This document shows, in pieces, positions 43,928 to 52,822 of a stretch of 64,000 bases of DNA. Positions within the stretch are counted from its first letter, which is position 1. Every line of letters starts with the position of its first letter. The notes beneath the pieces were generated by a model. The model was not told the origin of the DNA and did not search any database. It saw only the letters and a program-made list of their open reading frames with translations. Source of the stretch: an uncultured Steroidobacter sp. (lineage in GTDB: Bacteria; Pseudomonadota; Gammaproteobacteria; Steroidobacterales; Steroidobacteraceae); NCBI GenBank assembly GCA_937864115.1, contig CALMII010000003.1, forward strand, positions 1 to 64,000, given 5' to 3'. The translations under genes were made by a program, and so were the position numbers.

Positions 43928-45382
43928 ATGCGCTTTCCCCGCCCCAAATCGCTGAGCAGCCTGATGCTGACCGGCTTTGCGCTGGTCTCCGCGCCATTGC
44001 TGCTGGCGGTGGTGATCGGTGCCGCCAAGGTCCGCAGCCTGTCGGAAGAGAGCGCCAGCCTGGTCCGCAACGGGGTGGAAGCGACGCACTATTCCCAGCA
44101 GCTGTTCCAGCAGCTCGCCTCGATGGAACGCGGTGCGAAGCTGTACCAGGTACTCAACGACCCTGCCCTGCTGCAGGTCTACCGGGACAGCCGCGAGCGA
44201 CTGCTGGTCACGCTGACCAATATCGAGAGCGTGGCCGACGATCCGGTCAGGCAGACCCATATCCAGACGCTGCGCAGTGGGCTGCGGCGGATCGACAGCG
44301 CATTCCTGTCGCTGACGCCGGCGACACCGGAACAGGTGCGCGAAGCGGTCGAATCCATCGCGCCGATGTGGCAGGCCACCTTCGAGCTTTCCAATGCCAC
44401 GGGCGAGCAGATCGAAACCGGCCTGCAACGCATGCAGGCCTCCACCGCGGAGACCGAGCGCTATCTGTTCTGGCTGTCCGCCGGACTGATCCTGCTGACG
44501 GCGCTGCTGGTCGCCATGTTCACGTTCGTCCTGATGCGTCCGATCCGGCAGATCGACCAGGCGATCAGCCAGCTGGGCAAGGGCACGTTCTCGAAGGCGA
44601 TCGCGGTGCGCGGTCCGACGGACCTCACCGATCTCGGCCGGCAGCTGGAATGGCTGCGCATGCGCTTGCTGGAAATCGCGCAGGAACGCAACCGTTTCCT
44701 GCGCCACATGTCCCATGAGCTCAAGACCCCGCTGGCGAACATCCGCGAAGGCACTGAACTGCTGATGGACGGCGCGGTCGGAGAGCTGGACAGCGCCCAG
44801 CGCGAGGTCACCACGATCCTGCGCGACAACAGCATCAAGCTGCAGCAGCTCATCGAAAACCTGCTGTCGTTCAGTGCCTGGCAGGCGCGGCACACCGGAA
44901 TCGAGATCAGCGAGTTCCGCTTGCGGCCGATGGTCAAGTCGGTGCTGGAAACGCATCAGCTGACGTTGCTGGCGCAACGGGTGCATCTGGAACTCAAGGT
45001 CCAGGACATCGAGCTGCGTGCCGACCGGGCCAAACTGAAACTGATCCTGGATAATCTGTTGTCGAACGCGCTCAAATACAGCCCGCGCGGCGGTAACATC
45101 TACATCCACGCGAAAGCGGACGACGATCTGCTCGTGCTGGATGTGGGCGACACGGGACCGGGCATTTCCCGCGACGAACGCGGAGCGATCTTTCAGGCGT
45201 TCTATTCCGGACGAACGCCCATCGCGGGACATTTGAAGGGAACCGGCATCGGACTTTCAGTGGTCAATGAATTCGTGCAGGCCCACGGCGGCTCGATCGA
45301 GATCGTCGATGGCGTGTTTCCCGGCGCGCACTTTCGCGTCCGCCTGCCGCTCGCACCGACGCTGGAAGGTACGACATTGTGA
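43928..45382 (+). CDS. glrK: GlrK-like sensor histidine kinase (QseE family)
   Basis: 484 residues. Membrane segments at about 12-34 and 180-202 flank a helical periplasmic sensor (four-helix-bundle-like, rich in Leu heptads), followed by HAMP, HisKA (His in FLRHMSHELKTPLA) and HATPase (N box NLLSNALKYS, DTGPGIS, GTGIGLSVV). The layout and the neighbours, a QseG-like lipoprotein and a sigma-54 response regulator, match the enterobacterial glrK-qseG-glrR operon. There it senses envelope stress and controls small-RNA expression through GlrR. The next gene begins 46 bases after its stop. Confidence 0.88.
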   Translation: MRFPRPKSLSSLMLTGFALVSAPLLLAVVIGAAKVRSLSEESASLVRNGVEATHYSQQLFQQLASMERGAKLYQVLNDPALLQVYRDSRERLLVTLTNIESVADDPVRQTHIQTLRSGLRRIDSAFLSLTPATPEQVREAVESIAPMWQATFELSNATGEQIETGLQRMQASTAETERYLFWLSAGLILLTALLVAMFTFVLMRPIRQIDQAISQLGKGTFSKAIAVRGPTDLTDLGRQLEWLRMRLLEIAQERNRFLRHMSHELKTPLANIREGTELLMDGAVGELDSAQREVTTILRDNSIKLQQLIENLLSFSAWQARHTGIEISEFRLRPMVKSVLETHQLTLLAQRVHLELKVQDIELRADRAKLKLILDNLLSNALKYSPRGGNIYIHAKADDDLLVLDVGDTGPGISRDERGAIFQAFYSGRTPIAGHLKGTGIGLSVVNEFVQAHGGSIEIVDGVFPGAHFRVRLPLAPTLEGTTL

Positions 45383-45428
45383 TTGCGCCCGGTGCAGCGA
45401 CCGCGGCCAGGATAGTCGACAACGGATA

Positions 45429-46121
45429 ATGAACAGCAGGCGTCGCAATTTGTTCTCGACAAGGATGATCGTCCGCAGCAGCCGCTGGGCTGCCATCGGT
45501 GTTGCCTGCGTATGCGTCGCCGGCTGCGAACTTCCGATGCTGCGGCAGGAACCGCAGCCGCCCGCGAACGTGATTCCCGCCGCGGAAGACACGCTCAGCC
45601 CGTATCTCGACACGATGCAGGGCCTCGCGAGTTCGGACCCCGCACGACAGGCGGATGTGTTCTACGAAGTCGAACGCGAATACACACGCGCGCCGACGAC
45701 GACAAATACGCTGCGATATGCCGCCGCGCTCGTCACGCCCGATCATCCCGCTGCGAAACCCGCAGAGGGCAAGAAACTGCTCGAAACCTTGCTGGCCACG
45801 CCGGAACGAATGACGCCGGCGGAACGTACATTGGCACTGGTGTTGATCCACGAGACCAACGCCCGATTGAAGCTGGAAGCCGAGAATCGTCGGTTGCTAG
45901 CGACACTCGACGATCGCGGCCGCTCGCAGGCAAACTCGGACAAACGAGTCCAGGCGCAGATCGAGGAAAACGCCCGTTTGCGTCGTGCCTTGGCCGAGAC
46001 CCAGCAGAAGCTGGAAGCCATCAAGGAAATCGAGAAAGATCTCAGTGAACGCAGTACCTCGCCCCCTGGCAATCGCGACCTCGCAAACAGTGAAACGCAA
46101 AGCCCGTCTACTAGTCGTTGA
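45429..46121 (+). CDS. QseG-like outer-membrane lipoprotein
   Basis: 230 residues. Basic N-terminus, hydrophobic signal and lipobox VCVAGC, then a helical domain and a long coiled-coil near the C-terminus (NARLKLEAENRRLLATLDD ... KRVQAQIEENARLRRALAE). Size, lipoprotein signal and position between the GlrK- and GlrR-like genes match QseG, which binds and activates GlrK in the periplasm. Sequence similarity to the enterobacterial protein cannot be judged beyond this. The 3' end overlaps the response regulator by 32 bases. Confidence 0.75.
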   Translation: MNSRRRNLFSTRMIVRSSRWAAIGVACVCVAGCELPMLRQEPQPPANVIPAAEDTLSPYLDTMQGLASSDPARQADVFYEVEREYTRAPTTTNTLRYAAALVTPDHPAAKPAEGKKLLETLLATPERMTPAERTLALVLIHETNARLKLEAENRRLLATLDDRGRSQANSDKRVQAQIEENARLRRALAETQQKLEAIKEIEKDLSERSTSPPGNRDLANSETQSPSTSR

Positions 46122-47427
46122 CGACGATCCCGGGCTGCTGCGGCTGCTCACGATCCGTCTGCGCGCCGAGAACTACGACGTCGAAGCCGTCGAGAGCGCA
46201 TCGTCTGCACTCGCCGCACTCGCCCGCGTGCGTCCCGATCTCGTACTCACCGACCTGCGCATGGATCAGATGGACGGCATCGGACTGCTGAAGGAAATCC
46301 AGACGCGCGCCCCCGGCCTGCGCGTCATCATCCTCACTGCCCACGGCACGATTCCCGATGCGGTGCAGGCGACTCAGAGCGGCGCCTTCGCCTTCCTGAC
46401 CAAGCCGGTCGACAAGCAGGAACTGCTCGACCAGGTGCAGAAGGCCCTCAAGGTTTCCGGCTTCGCCGATACCGCCGAAGACTGGCGCAGCGAAATCGTC
46501 ACGCGCAGCGCCGTGATGGAAGAACGCCTCGCGCAGGCCCACATGGTCGCCGGCACCGACGCCCGCGTCATGATCACGGGCGAAAGCGGCACGGGCAAGG
46601 AACTGCTCGCGCGCGCCATCCACAAGGCCAGCCCGCGTCGCAACCGTCCGTTCGTCGCGATCAACTGCAGCGCGATGGCCGAGAACTTGCTCGAAAGCGA
46701 ACTGTTCGGCCACGTCAAAGGCGCCTTCACCGGCGCGATCCGCGAACACCGCGGCCTGTTCCAGGCGGCCGACGGCGGCACGCTCATGCTCGATGAAATC
46801 GGCGACATGCCGATGCGCCTGCAGGTGAAGCTGCTGCGCGTGCTGCAGGAGAACCAGGTGCGCCCGGTCGGCAGCACCGATGCGATCACGGTCAACGTGC
46901 GCATCATCTCGGCGACGCATCGCGATCTGAAGCAGCTCATCATGGGCGGGCATTTCCGCGAGGATCTGTACTACCGCCTCAACGTCGTCCACATCGAGAT
47001 GCCGTCGCTGAACAAGCGTCGTGAGGACATCCCGCTGCTGGTGTCGCATTTCCTGGAGAAGATCGCGCAGGAAACGGGGTTGCCGCGGCATATCTATGCG
47101 CCGGAGGCTGTTGAAGTGCTCGTGAGCGCGGACTGGCCTGGGAATGTCCGTCAGCTCGAGAACGTTGTCCGCCAGAACGTCGCACTCGCGACCAGTCCGA
47201 TCATGAGCGCCGAGCTGGTACAGGCTGCATTGGGCGGTGGTCCGACCCGCCTGCCCTCCTTTGATGAGGCGCGGGACGATTTCACGCGGACGTATCTGTC
47301 GCAGATCCTGCAGATTACCGGTGGGAATGTGAGCCAGGCGGCGCGGCTGGCGAAAAGAAACAGAACGGACTTCTACAAGCTGTTGGCCCGGCATCAGTTG
47401 ACGCCGGAGGATTTCAAGCAGCGGTAG
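46090..47427 (+). CDS. glrR: GlrR-like sigma-54-dependent response regulator
   Basis: 445 residues from a GTG start inside the lipoprotein gene; no ATG fits, and this start gives MKRKARLLVVDDD. The receiver has Asp55 (LTDLRMDQ) and Lys in LTKPV. The AAA+ domain has Walker A GESGTGKELLAR, the sigma-54 contact loop GAFTGA, Walker B GGTLMLDEIGDM and the arginine finger region FREDLYYRLNV. The C-terminal HTH is GGNVSQAARLAKRNRTDFYKLL. Length equals E. coli GlrR (about 444). It should activate sigma-54 promoters when phosphorylated by the upstream kinase; one good sigma-54 promoter lies only 700 bases away. Confidence 0.92.
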   Translation: MKRKARLLVVDDDPGLLRLLTIRLRAENYDVEAVESASSALAALARVRPDLVLTDLRMDQMDGIGLLKEIQTRAPGLRVIILTAHGTIPDAVQATQSGAFAFLTKPVDKQELLDQVQKALKVSGFADTAEDWRSEIVTRSAVMEERLAQAHMVAGTDARVMITGESGTGKELLARAIHKASPRRNRPFVAINCSAMAENLLESELFGHVKGAFTGAIREHRGLFQAADGGTLMLDEIGDMPMRLQVKLLRVLQENQVRPVGSTDAITVNVRIISATHRDLKQLIMGGHFREDLYYRLNVVHIEMPSLNKRREDIPLLVSHFLEKIAQETGLPRHIYAPEAVEVLVSADWPGNVRQLENVVRQNVALATSPIMSAELVQAALGGGPTRLPSFDEARDDFTRTYLSQILQITGGNVSQAARLAKRNRTDFYKLLARHQLTPEDFKQR

Positions 47428-47481
47428 AACTTCAGCCCGCCAAACTCAGGGCCTCACAGAAGCCGAGACCCGACAAAAACA

Positions 47482-47510
47482 GAAAGCCCCTCGAATGAGG
47501 GGCTTTCTTC
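47482..47510. terminator. Strong intrinsic terminator after the glr operon
   Basis: A perfect 11-base stem GAAAGCCCCTC / GAGGGGCTTTC with loop GAAT, followed by TTC. The stem's own A/T ends give a short U-run on both strands, so it can serve the glr operon and the convergent PEP-CTERM gene alike. Confidence 0.9.
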
Positions 47511-47558
47511 ATTTCACATCATCCGGATGAACATCATCCAGGCGGGAACCAACGCTGC

Positions 47559-48098
47559 TTACTTGGCAATCTTTCTGCGACGAGTTCCAAGACCCGCGCC
47601 GAGAAGGGCAAGACCGAACAGGCCGAGCGTACCTGGCTCCGGAACCGAAACGGAGGTGTTGGTATAAGCACCCGAACCACCGGCTTCATTCTCACGGCAG
47701 CTGAACAGACGGCAATCTGTGTCGAGAATCGACCAGGTGGCGCCGCCCACATCCAGGAACTCGAGAGCGAACAAGTTGGCGAAGATCATCGAGCCACCGG
47801 TAATGTTGCCAGCCGAATCTAGGTAGTAAGTGCCGAGGCCGGCCGTACCGCTGAACGAGTATTCACCGACGGTGAACGTATAGCCGATCAGGTCACCAAA
47901 GAGCGCGTACTCGTTGATCTCGTTACCCGAACCATAGCTCTGAGGATCCGCCCAGAGGGAACCCGCGATCGAAGGCACGTCTTCGCAGTTGCCCCAAGAG
48001 CACGTTCCGGAGTAAGTCCAGTTCATTGGAACCGCCGCGCTCAGGCCAGGAAGCGCCAGTAGCATCGATCCCAGTACACCCATAACCAGCTTTTTCAT
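47559..48098 (-). CDS. PEP-CTERM sorting-domain protein
   Basis: 179 residues: signal peptide (MKKLVMGVLGSMLLALPGLSA), a beta-rich secreted region with few charged residues and paired Cys, and a C-terminal tripartite sorting signal VPEPGTLGLFGLALLGAGLG followed by RRRK. PEP-CTERM proteins are processed by an exosortase/EpsH and often take part in exopolysaccharide matrices and flocs, so the genome must carry an exosortase, not seen in this window. The start at 48098 has GGAG before it. A sigma-54 promoter lies about 65 bases upstream. Function of this particular protein unknown. Confidence 0.92.
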   Translation of the reverse strand: MKKLVMGVLGSMLLALPGLSAAVPMNWTYSGTCSWGNCEDVPSIAGSLWADPQSYGSGNEINEYALFGDLIGYTFTVGEYSFSGTAGLGTYYLDSAGNITGGSMIFANLFALEFLDVGGATWSILDTDCRLFSCRENEAGGSGAYTNTSVSVPEPGTLGLFGLALLGAGLGTRRRKIAK

Positions 48099-48160
48099 TG
48101 ATTCACTCCGGGTTTCTTTAACCGTCGCGCAGTCGACTGCAGCATCCATGGCAAAAATAA

Positions 48161-48176
48161 AGCACGATTCGTGCCA
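48161..48176 (-). promoter_or_regulatory. Sigma-54 promoter for the PEP-CTERM gene
   Basis: On the minus strand the sequence reads TGGCACGAATCGTGCT, matching the sigma-54 consensus TGGCAC-N5-TTGCW with the invariant GG (-24) and GC (-12) at the correct 10-base spacing. Transcription would start near 48150, leaving a leader of about 50 bases before the ATG. This promoter type needs an enhancer-binding activator. Confidence 0.75.
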
Positions 48177-48250
48177 TCAGTATTAATCATTGCAAGAACA
48201 ATCCGTTACTGGTACTCGCCTGCAACCCACACGGTCATGGGGACGCAATG

Positions 48251-48267
48251 TGTCAGCAGTTTCGACA
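48251..48267. promoter_or_regulatory. Candidate enhancer site for a sigma-54 activator
   Basis: TGTC-N9-GACA, an inverted repeat about 110 bases upstream of the predicted sigma-54 start, the usual distance for an enhancer-binding protein. It is one base shorter in spacing than the published GlrR site TGTC-N10-GACA, so binding by GlrR is plausible but not assured; a PrsR-type regulator elsewhere is the alternative. Confidence 0.45.
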
Positions 48268-48393
48268 GGAGGATTTATGTAGCCGATGAGATGAAGTGCG
48301 TTTTCAAAACGGCTTAGTGCCTTCGCGAGTGGCTATGGCACCCCCACAAGCCAAGCCTTGCCACACCCCGCGGACGCATCCACAGTTCGAATC

Positions 48394-49386
48394 ATGCAAT
48401 CCGATCCTACCTACGCCCGTTCATTTCGCAGCGCTTTAGGCTCGTTCGCCACCGGCGTTACCGTTGTCACTGCACGCTCTTCCGAAGGATCAGATGTCGG
48501 ACTGACCGCCAACAGCTTCAACTCGGTGTCGCTCGACCCGCCAATGATCTTGTGGAGCCTGGCGAGAACTTCCCGGGCCCTGCCGGTTTTCATGAGCACC
48601 GATTTCTTTGCCGTCCACATCCTTGCGTCTGACCAGGAATCGATGTCGACGCGCTTCTCGCGCGCATCGGCAGATAAGTTCGCGAACCTGCCGATAGATC
48701 GCGGGCTGGGCGAAGTGCCGCTGCTGCGGGATTGCTCCGCCCGATTTCAATGTCGCACCGCCTTTCGCTACGAGGGTGGCGATCATATGATCTTCGTCGG
48801 GCAGGTTGAGTCTTTCGATCACTCGCCTCGCCGGCCGCTTGTATTCCATGCGGGTCGCTATGCCCATGCAGTGCATGCGGAAAATCCGACCGATCAGAAG
48901 CCACTGGGAATCGAACCCGATAGCAGTTTCAGCCAAGACTTTCTGATCTATCTTCTGGGACGCGCTCACCATCAGTTGTTCCTGCAAGTGCGCAGGGAAC
49001 TCCAGCGACATGACCTGACCGAAGCGGGGTGGTTCGTGCTGAGCCTGCTGGGAGTCTCCAACCGCCGCACCCTCCACGAATTGCAGCAACTGCTTTCATA
49101 TACCGGTAAGGATGTGAATTACGAACTGGTGGCCGGCCTGGCCGCTGCCGGACTGGTACGCCTTCATGGCCATTATGACCCCCATGCGCAGGTGGAATTG
49201 ACCGAGTCTGGCCGATCGATCGTGATCGAACTGGTCTCGGCCGCAAAAGCTGCGGAAGCTCACGCCGAACGCAATCTGGACGTGGGCGAGACTCAGTTCC
49301 TCAAACGATCTCTGCGTCAGATCATCCTAGACTCGGATACTAGCCCATCAGCCATTCAGCCCAGCAACGCTTCTGATCTCGAATAG
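48394..49386 (+). CDS. Flavin reductase with C-terminal MarR-like domain (HPAH C1-type)
   Basis: 330 residues. The N-terminal half (about 1-165) is a flavin reductase-like domain (FATGVTVVTARSSEG, GLTANSFNSVSLDPP, FFAVHILA). The C-terminal half (about 195-310) resembles a MarR winged helix (YLLGRAHHQLFLQVRREL, LTEAGWFVLSLLGV, VELTESGRSIVIEL). This architecture is known from C1, the NADH:FMN reductase of p-hydroxyphenylacetate hydroxylase of Acinetobacter, where the MarR-like part is an effector-sensing autoinhibitory domain, not a repressor. Such reductases supply reduced flavin to a separate oxygenase with an acyl-CoA-dehydrogenase fold. A protein of that fold is encoded at 55991-57172. First gene of the carrier-protein locus. 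Confidence 0.85.
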   Translation: MQSDPTYARSFRSALGSFATGVTVVTARSSEGSDVGLTANSFNSVSLDPPMILWSLARTSRALPVFMSTDFFAVHILASDQESMSTRFSRASADKFANLPIDRGLGEVPLLRDCSARFQCRTAFRYEGGDHMIFVGQVESFDHSPRRPLVFHAGRYAHAVHAENPTDQKPLGIEPDSSFSQDFLIYLLGRAHHQLFLQVRRELQRHDLTEAGWFVLSLLGVSNRRTLHELQQLLSYTGKDVNYELVAGLAAAGLVRLHGHYDPHAQVELTESGRSIVIELVSAAKAAEAHAERNLDVGETQFLKRSLRQIILDSDTSPSAIQPSNASDLE

Positions 49387-49528
49387 CCCCGCGTTGCTCG
49401 CAAACCCGGCTTCAGTTCACAGCGGCAGCGCCTCCCCGTACTTGACAATACGTACCCGTAAGTTCCTTGAGCTTGCAGGCTCCAATCCGGACAATGCGTG
49501 CCCAACAGTTTCGGCCCAAACCTCATCC

Positions 49529-49984
49529 ATGCTACCCACCCGAGTTATCCATCCTTCTGCACCCGCAAACCTGCGGGTAGGGATCGACCTCGTCCGGGTG
49601 AGCCATATTGCGGAATCAGTCGAGAGATTCGGCGAACGCTTCTTGACCAGAATTTTCACATCCCAGGAAATTGCCTACGCGGCTTCGTCCCCCGCTTGCC
49701 GGAACGAACGGCTGGCAGCCCGATTCGCCGCCAAGGAAGCGGCGATGAAGGCATTACAGCTAGCTGACGAAGGTATTGCCTGGACAGATCTTGAGGTTGC
49801 GCGGCAACCCTCCGGCGACTGCTCGCTGCGCCTGAATGGCGCAGCACAACGCGCCGCGGAACGCGCGGGCACCTATGAACTGGCACTGAGCCTCAGCCAT
49901 GAGGGTGATTTGGCGACCGCTATCGTCGTGGCCCAGAGAACCATGTCCAGCGAAGTGCACGACGATCTCCCCGTATTTTCCTAA
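49529..49984 (+). CDS. AcpS-like 4'-phosphopantetheinyl transferase
   Basis: About 151 residues. The AcpS Mg2+-binding opening is VGIDLVRVSHI and the second motif is ARFAAKEAAMKAL, with the usual downstream TDLEV and LSLSHEGDLATAIVVA. It moves the phosphopantetheine arm of CoA onto a Ser of a carrier protein. A carrier-protein gene starts 13 bases after its stop, so that protein is the obvious substrate. About 25 residues longer than standard AcpS at the N-terminus; the frame is open to 49394 and the start is uncertain. Confidence 0.9.
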   Translation: MLPTRVIHPSAPANLRVGIDLVRVSHIAESVERFGERFLTRIFTSQEIAYAASSPACRNERLAARFAAKEAAMKALQLADEGIAWTDLEVARQPSGDCSLRLNGAAQRAAERAGTYELALSLSHEGDLATAIVVAQRTMSSEVHDDLPVFS

Positions 49985-49997
49985 CTCCAAGATACTC

Positions 49998-50252
49998 ATG
50001 ACAGACAGCGACCGCGCGGCGCGCATACGCCGCATTCTGAAAGACCACGGCCGCCTCAGCGCGGATGCCGAAGGACTCACGACCGAGCAGGATCTCTACC
50101 AGGCAGGCATGACGTCACACGCGAGCGTCAATGTCATGCTGGCGCTTGAGGGTGAATTCGAAGTCGAGTTTCCCGACCACATGCTGAAGCGCAACGTGTT
50201 CAATACGATCAGTTCCATCAGCGCCGCAATCGATGACTTGAACGGTAACTGA
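49998..50252 (+). CDS. Acyl carrier protein (amino-acid carrier type)
   Basis: 84 residues, three-helix carrier protein. The attachment site is AGMTSHASVNVMLALE with phosphopantetheinyl Ser40; a Thr replaces the usual Asp before the Ser (normally D-S-L). The GMTSHASV form and FEVEFPDHML are typical of the carrier proteins charged by amino acid:[carrier protein] ligases in rhizobia and burkholderias rather than of fatty-acid ACP. It lies between the phosphopantetheinyl transferase and the GH2 gene (8-base gap), and the matching ligase is six genes downstream. Confidence 0.92.
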   Translation: MTDSDRAARIRRILKDHGRLSADAEGLTTEQDLYQAGMTSHASVNVMLALEGEFEVEFPDHMLKRNVFNTISSISAAIDDLNGN

Positions 50253-50260
50253 GGTCGACA

Positions 50261-52822
50261 ATGACCGGCCGGGTCAGGAGCATCCGTTCATATCGACGCC
50301 AGTTCCTCAACACAGGATGGGAACTGTGTTCGACACCGCCAGGCGCGTTCGAACACCCTGCCGCCCTGGCCGCTGCGAATCCCGGCTGGATCAGCATCAG
50401 CTCCGCGATGGGCGCGGCCGAGGCGCTGCGTTCGCTCGGCCACTGGTCGCTGACGGATCCGCCCCGTCGCTTCGACGCGCTGGACTGGTGGTTTCGGGTT
50501 CGTTTTGCTGCCCCGCCATGCGCCGACGGTGAAAAGCTCGTGCTCGGCTTCGACGGCATTGCGTCCGTCGCCGACGTATGGCTCGACGGCGAGCATCTGC
50601 TCGCCAGCGACAACATGTTCCTTGCTCACGAGCGCGCCATTCCGTCTGCGGCCGGCAAACGCGAGTTGATCATCCGCTGCCGGTCGCTCGACACGCTGCT
50701 GGCGCAGAAGCGCCCGCGGCCGCGCTGGCGAGCGCCAATGATCGAAAATCAACAACTGCGCTGGTTTCGGACGACGATTCTGGGTCGCACGCCGGGCTGG
50801 TCGCCATCCGCTGCGACCGTGGGGCCGTGGCGGGATGTCTGGCTCGAATGCCGGCGCAACGTTGAAATTGGCGCCGTGCAGCTGCGATCACGCGTGGAAG
50901 GACACCGCGGGCTGCTAGAGGTCTCGGTCGATCTGACCAGCCTCGGACCTACCATCGAATCATGTTCACTGACACTGCAGCGTGGCACGCATCAGTACGG
51001 AAGTGCGCTGACTGCAAACGACGGCGGTCGCTTCAACGGCTGCATTGGTGTCGACAGCCCGAACTTGTGGTGGCCCCATACGCATGGCGAGCCCGCCCTC
51101 TATGCGGCGACACTCATCGTTCATTGCGCAGGCGAGACCATCACCGCGGACCTTGGGCCGATCGGCTTCAGATCAATCTCGGTCCGCACCGATAACGGCG
51201 ATTTTTCCGTCGCCGTCAATGGCGTTGCGGTGTTCTGCCGCGGTGCATGCTGGACACCGATCGACATCGTGCGCTTGCGGGCGGATGAGTCTGTCTATCG
51301 TACCGCCTTTGACCAGGTAGTCGAAGCCGGCATGAACATGCTGCGCGTGAGTGGCACCATGGTCTACGAAGACGATGCCTTCCTCGATGAGTGCGATCGG
51401 CGCGGTGTGCTGCTATGGCAGGACTTCATGTTTGCGAACATGGACTACCCGGCCGGCGATGCAGCATTCGATAGCTCCGTGCGCCAGGAAGTCATACAGC
51501 AGTTGCAACGCTTGCAGTCACGCGCATGCCTCGCGATCCTGTGCGGCAATAGCGAAGGCGCTCAGCAAGCCGCAATGTGGGGTGCATCGCGTGACCTGTG
51601 GCAGCCTGATCTCTTTCACAAGACGCTGCCGCAACTGAGTGCTGAATTCTGCACCGACACCACGTACTGGCCGTCGAGTGCCTTTGGCGGCAGCTTCCCA
51701 CACCAGCCCGACAGTGGCAGCTGCTCTTACTATGGTATCGGTGCGTACTTGCGTCCGCTCGAAGACGCACGTCGGTCAGGGGTACGGTTCGCCTCCGAGT
51801 GCCTCGCCTTCGCCAACGTGCCGGAGCCCGGAACGATTGCAACTATGCCCGGCGGCCATGGCCTGCGCGTTCATCATCCGGCGTGGAAAGCGTCGACGCC
51901 ACGCGATCTGGGCGCAGGCTGGGACTTCGAAGATGTGCGCGACCACTACCTGCGAAGCGTTCTGGGCGTCGATCCCGTTACTCTGCGTTACTCGGATCAC
52001 GATCGCTATCTCGAATTGAGCCGCGTGATCACCGGCGAAGTCATGACAGGCACCTTCGCTGAATTGCGGCGGGCCGGGTCGACATGCCGTGGGGCACTGG
52101 TCTGGTTCTTGCGCGACCTGATGCCGGGGGCCGGTTGGGGCTTGATCGATGCTCGCGGACTGCCGAAAGCTTCCTACTATTATCTGCGACGCGCCCTCCA
52201 ACCGCGCTGCATCATGTTCACTGACGAAGGCTGCAACGGTCTGTTCATCCACGTCGTCAATGATTCGGCTCAGGAACTCGATGCGCGCATCGAGCTAGCG
52301 CTGTTCAGAGACGGTGCGACACCAGTTGGCTCAGGCAGCAGCCGAGTTCGAGTAGGCGCACACCTATCTACCACGATCGTGGTTGCCACACTGTTCGACG
52401 GCTTCCGGGATCTCAGTTACGCCTATCGATTTGGCCCGCCGCAGGCGGACATAGTGACCGCACGGTTGGTGGAACAGGAACAGATTGTGAGCGAAGCATT
52501 TCATTTTCCCGCTGGACCTCCAAATGTCCGAGCGCACGACATTGGTCTCAGCGCCAGTGCGATTGCCGTCGACGAAACCAATTATGAACTGATGCTGTCG
52601 ACGCGGAACTTTGCACAGGGGATCCGCATTGAGGCGGCTGGTTACATCGCCGACGACCAGTATTTCCATCTCGCGCCAGGCCACGATAGGAAAGTACGAC
52701 TACGCGCCCAGAATGATGGGTGTGTCCTGCGCGGTCACGTGAGCGCCCTCAATGCTACGGACGAGGCGCGCATCCAAGTAACGCCCTCAACGATTGGCGC
52801 CCATCGTGGCTTGTGCCGATGA
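50261..52822 (+). CDS. Glycoside hydrolase family 2 protein (beta-mannosidase-like)
   Basis: 853 residues. It has an N-terminal galactose-binding-like sandwich (residues about 60-200, ALDWWFRVRF, VADVWLDGEHLL), an Ig-like domain, a TIM barrel with acid/base Glu in CGNSEGAQQAAMWG and a nucleophile Glu in RFASECLAFANVPEP, and C-terminal beta domains. The barrel follows beta-mannosidase-like GH2 members. No signal peptide is visible, so it is cytoplasmic, which is odd for a glycan-degrading enzyme and fits processing or transglycosylation of an intracellular glycosylated intermediate. Translation is coupled to the hydrolase by ATGA. Confidence 0.85.
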   Translation: MTGRVRSIRSYRRQFLNTGWELCSTPPGAFEHPAALAAANPGWISISSAMGAAEALRSLGHWSLTDPPRRFDALDWWFRVRFAAPPCADGEKLVLGFDGIASVADVWLDGEHLLASDNMFLAHERAIPSAAGKRELIIRCRSLDTLLAQKRPRPRWRAPMIENQQLRWFRTTILGRTPGWSPSAATVGPWRDVWLECRRNVEIGAVQLRSRVEGHRGLLEVSVDLTSLGPTIESCSLTLQRGTHQYGSALTANDGGRFNGCIGVDSPNLWWPHTHGEPALYAATLIVHCAGETITADLGPIGFRSISVRTDNGDFSVAVNGVAVFCRGACWTPIDIVRLRADESVYRTAFDQVVEAGMNMLRVSGTMVYEDDAFLDECDRRGVLLWQDFMFANMDYPAGDAAFDSSVRQEVIQQLQRLQSRACLAILCGNSEGAQQAAMWGASRDLWQPDLFHKTLPQLSAEFCTDTTYWPSSAFGGSFPHQPDSGSCSYYGIGAYLRPLEDARRSGVRFASECLAFANVPEPGTIATMPGGHGLRVHHPAWKASTPRDLGAGWDFEDVRDHYLRSVLGVDPVTLRYSDHDRYLELSRVITGEVMTGTFAELRRAGSTCRGALVWFLRDLMPGAGWGLIDARGLPKASYYYLRRALQPRCIMFTDEGCNGLFIHVVNDSAQELDARIELALFRDGATPVGSGSSRVRVGAHLSTTIVVATLFDGFRDLSYAYRFGPPQADIVTARLVEQEQIVSEAFHFPAGPPNVRAHDIGLSASAIAVDETNYELMLSTRNFAQGIRIEAAGYIADDQYFHLAPGHDRKVRLRAQNDGCVLRGHVSALNATDEARIQVTPSTIGAHRGLCR

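Noticed and set aside
43928..47427. Assignment of the kinase/regulator pair as PrsK/PrsR of the exosortase system
   Set aside because: The kinase has two membrane segments and HAMP rather than the multi-pass GAF-type PrsK, and a QseG-like lipoprotein lies between the genes, as in the glr operon.
49394..49528. N-terminal extension of the phosphopantetheinyl transferase
   Set aside because: The added 45 residues do not resemble AcpS, and the family core begins shortly after the ATG at 49529; the start is still not certain.
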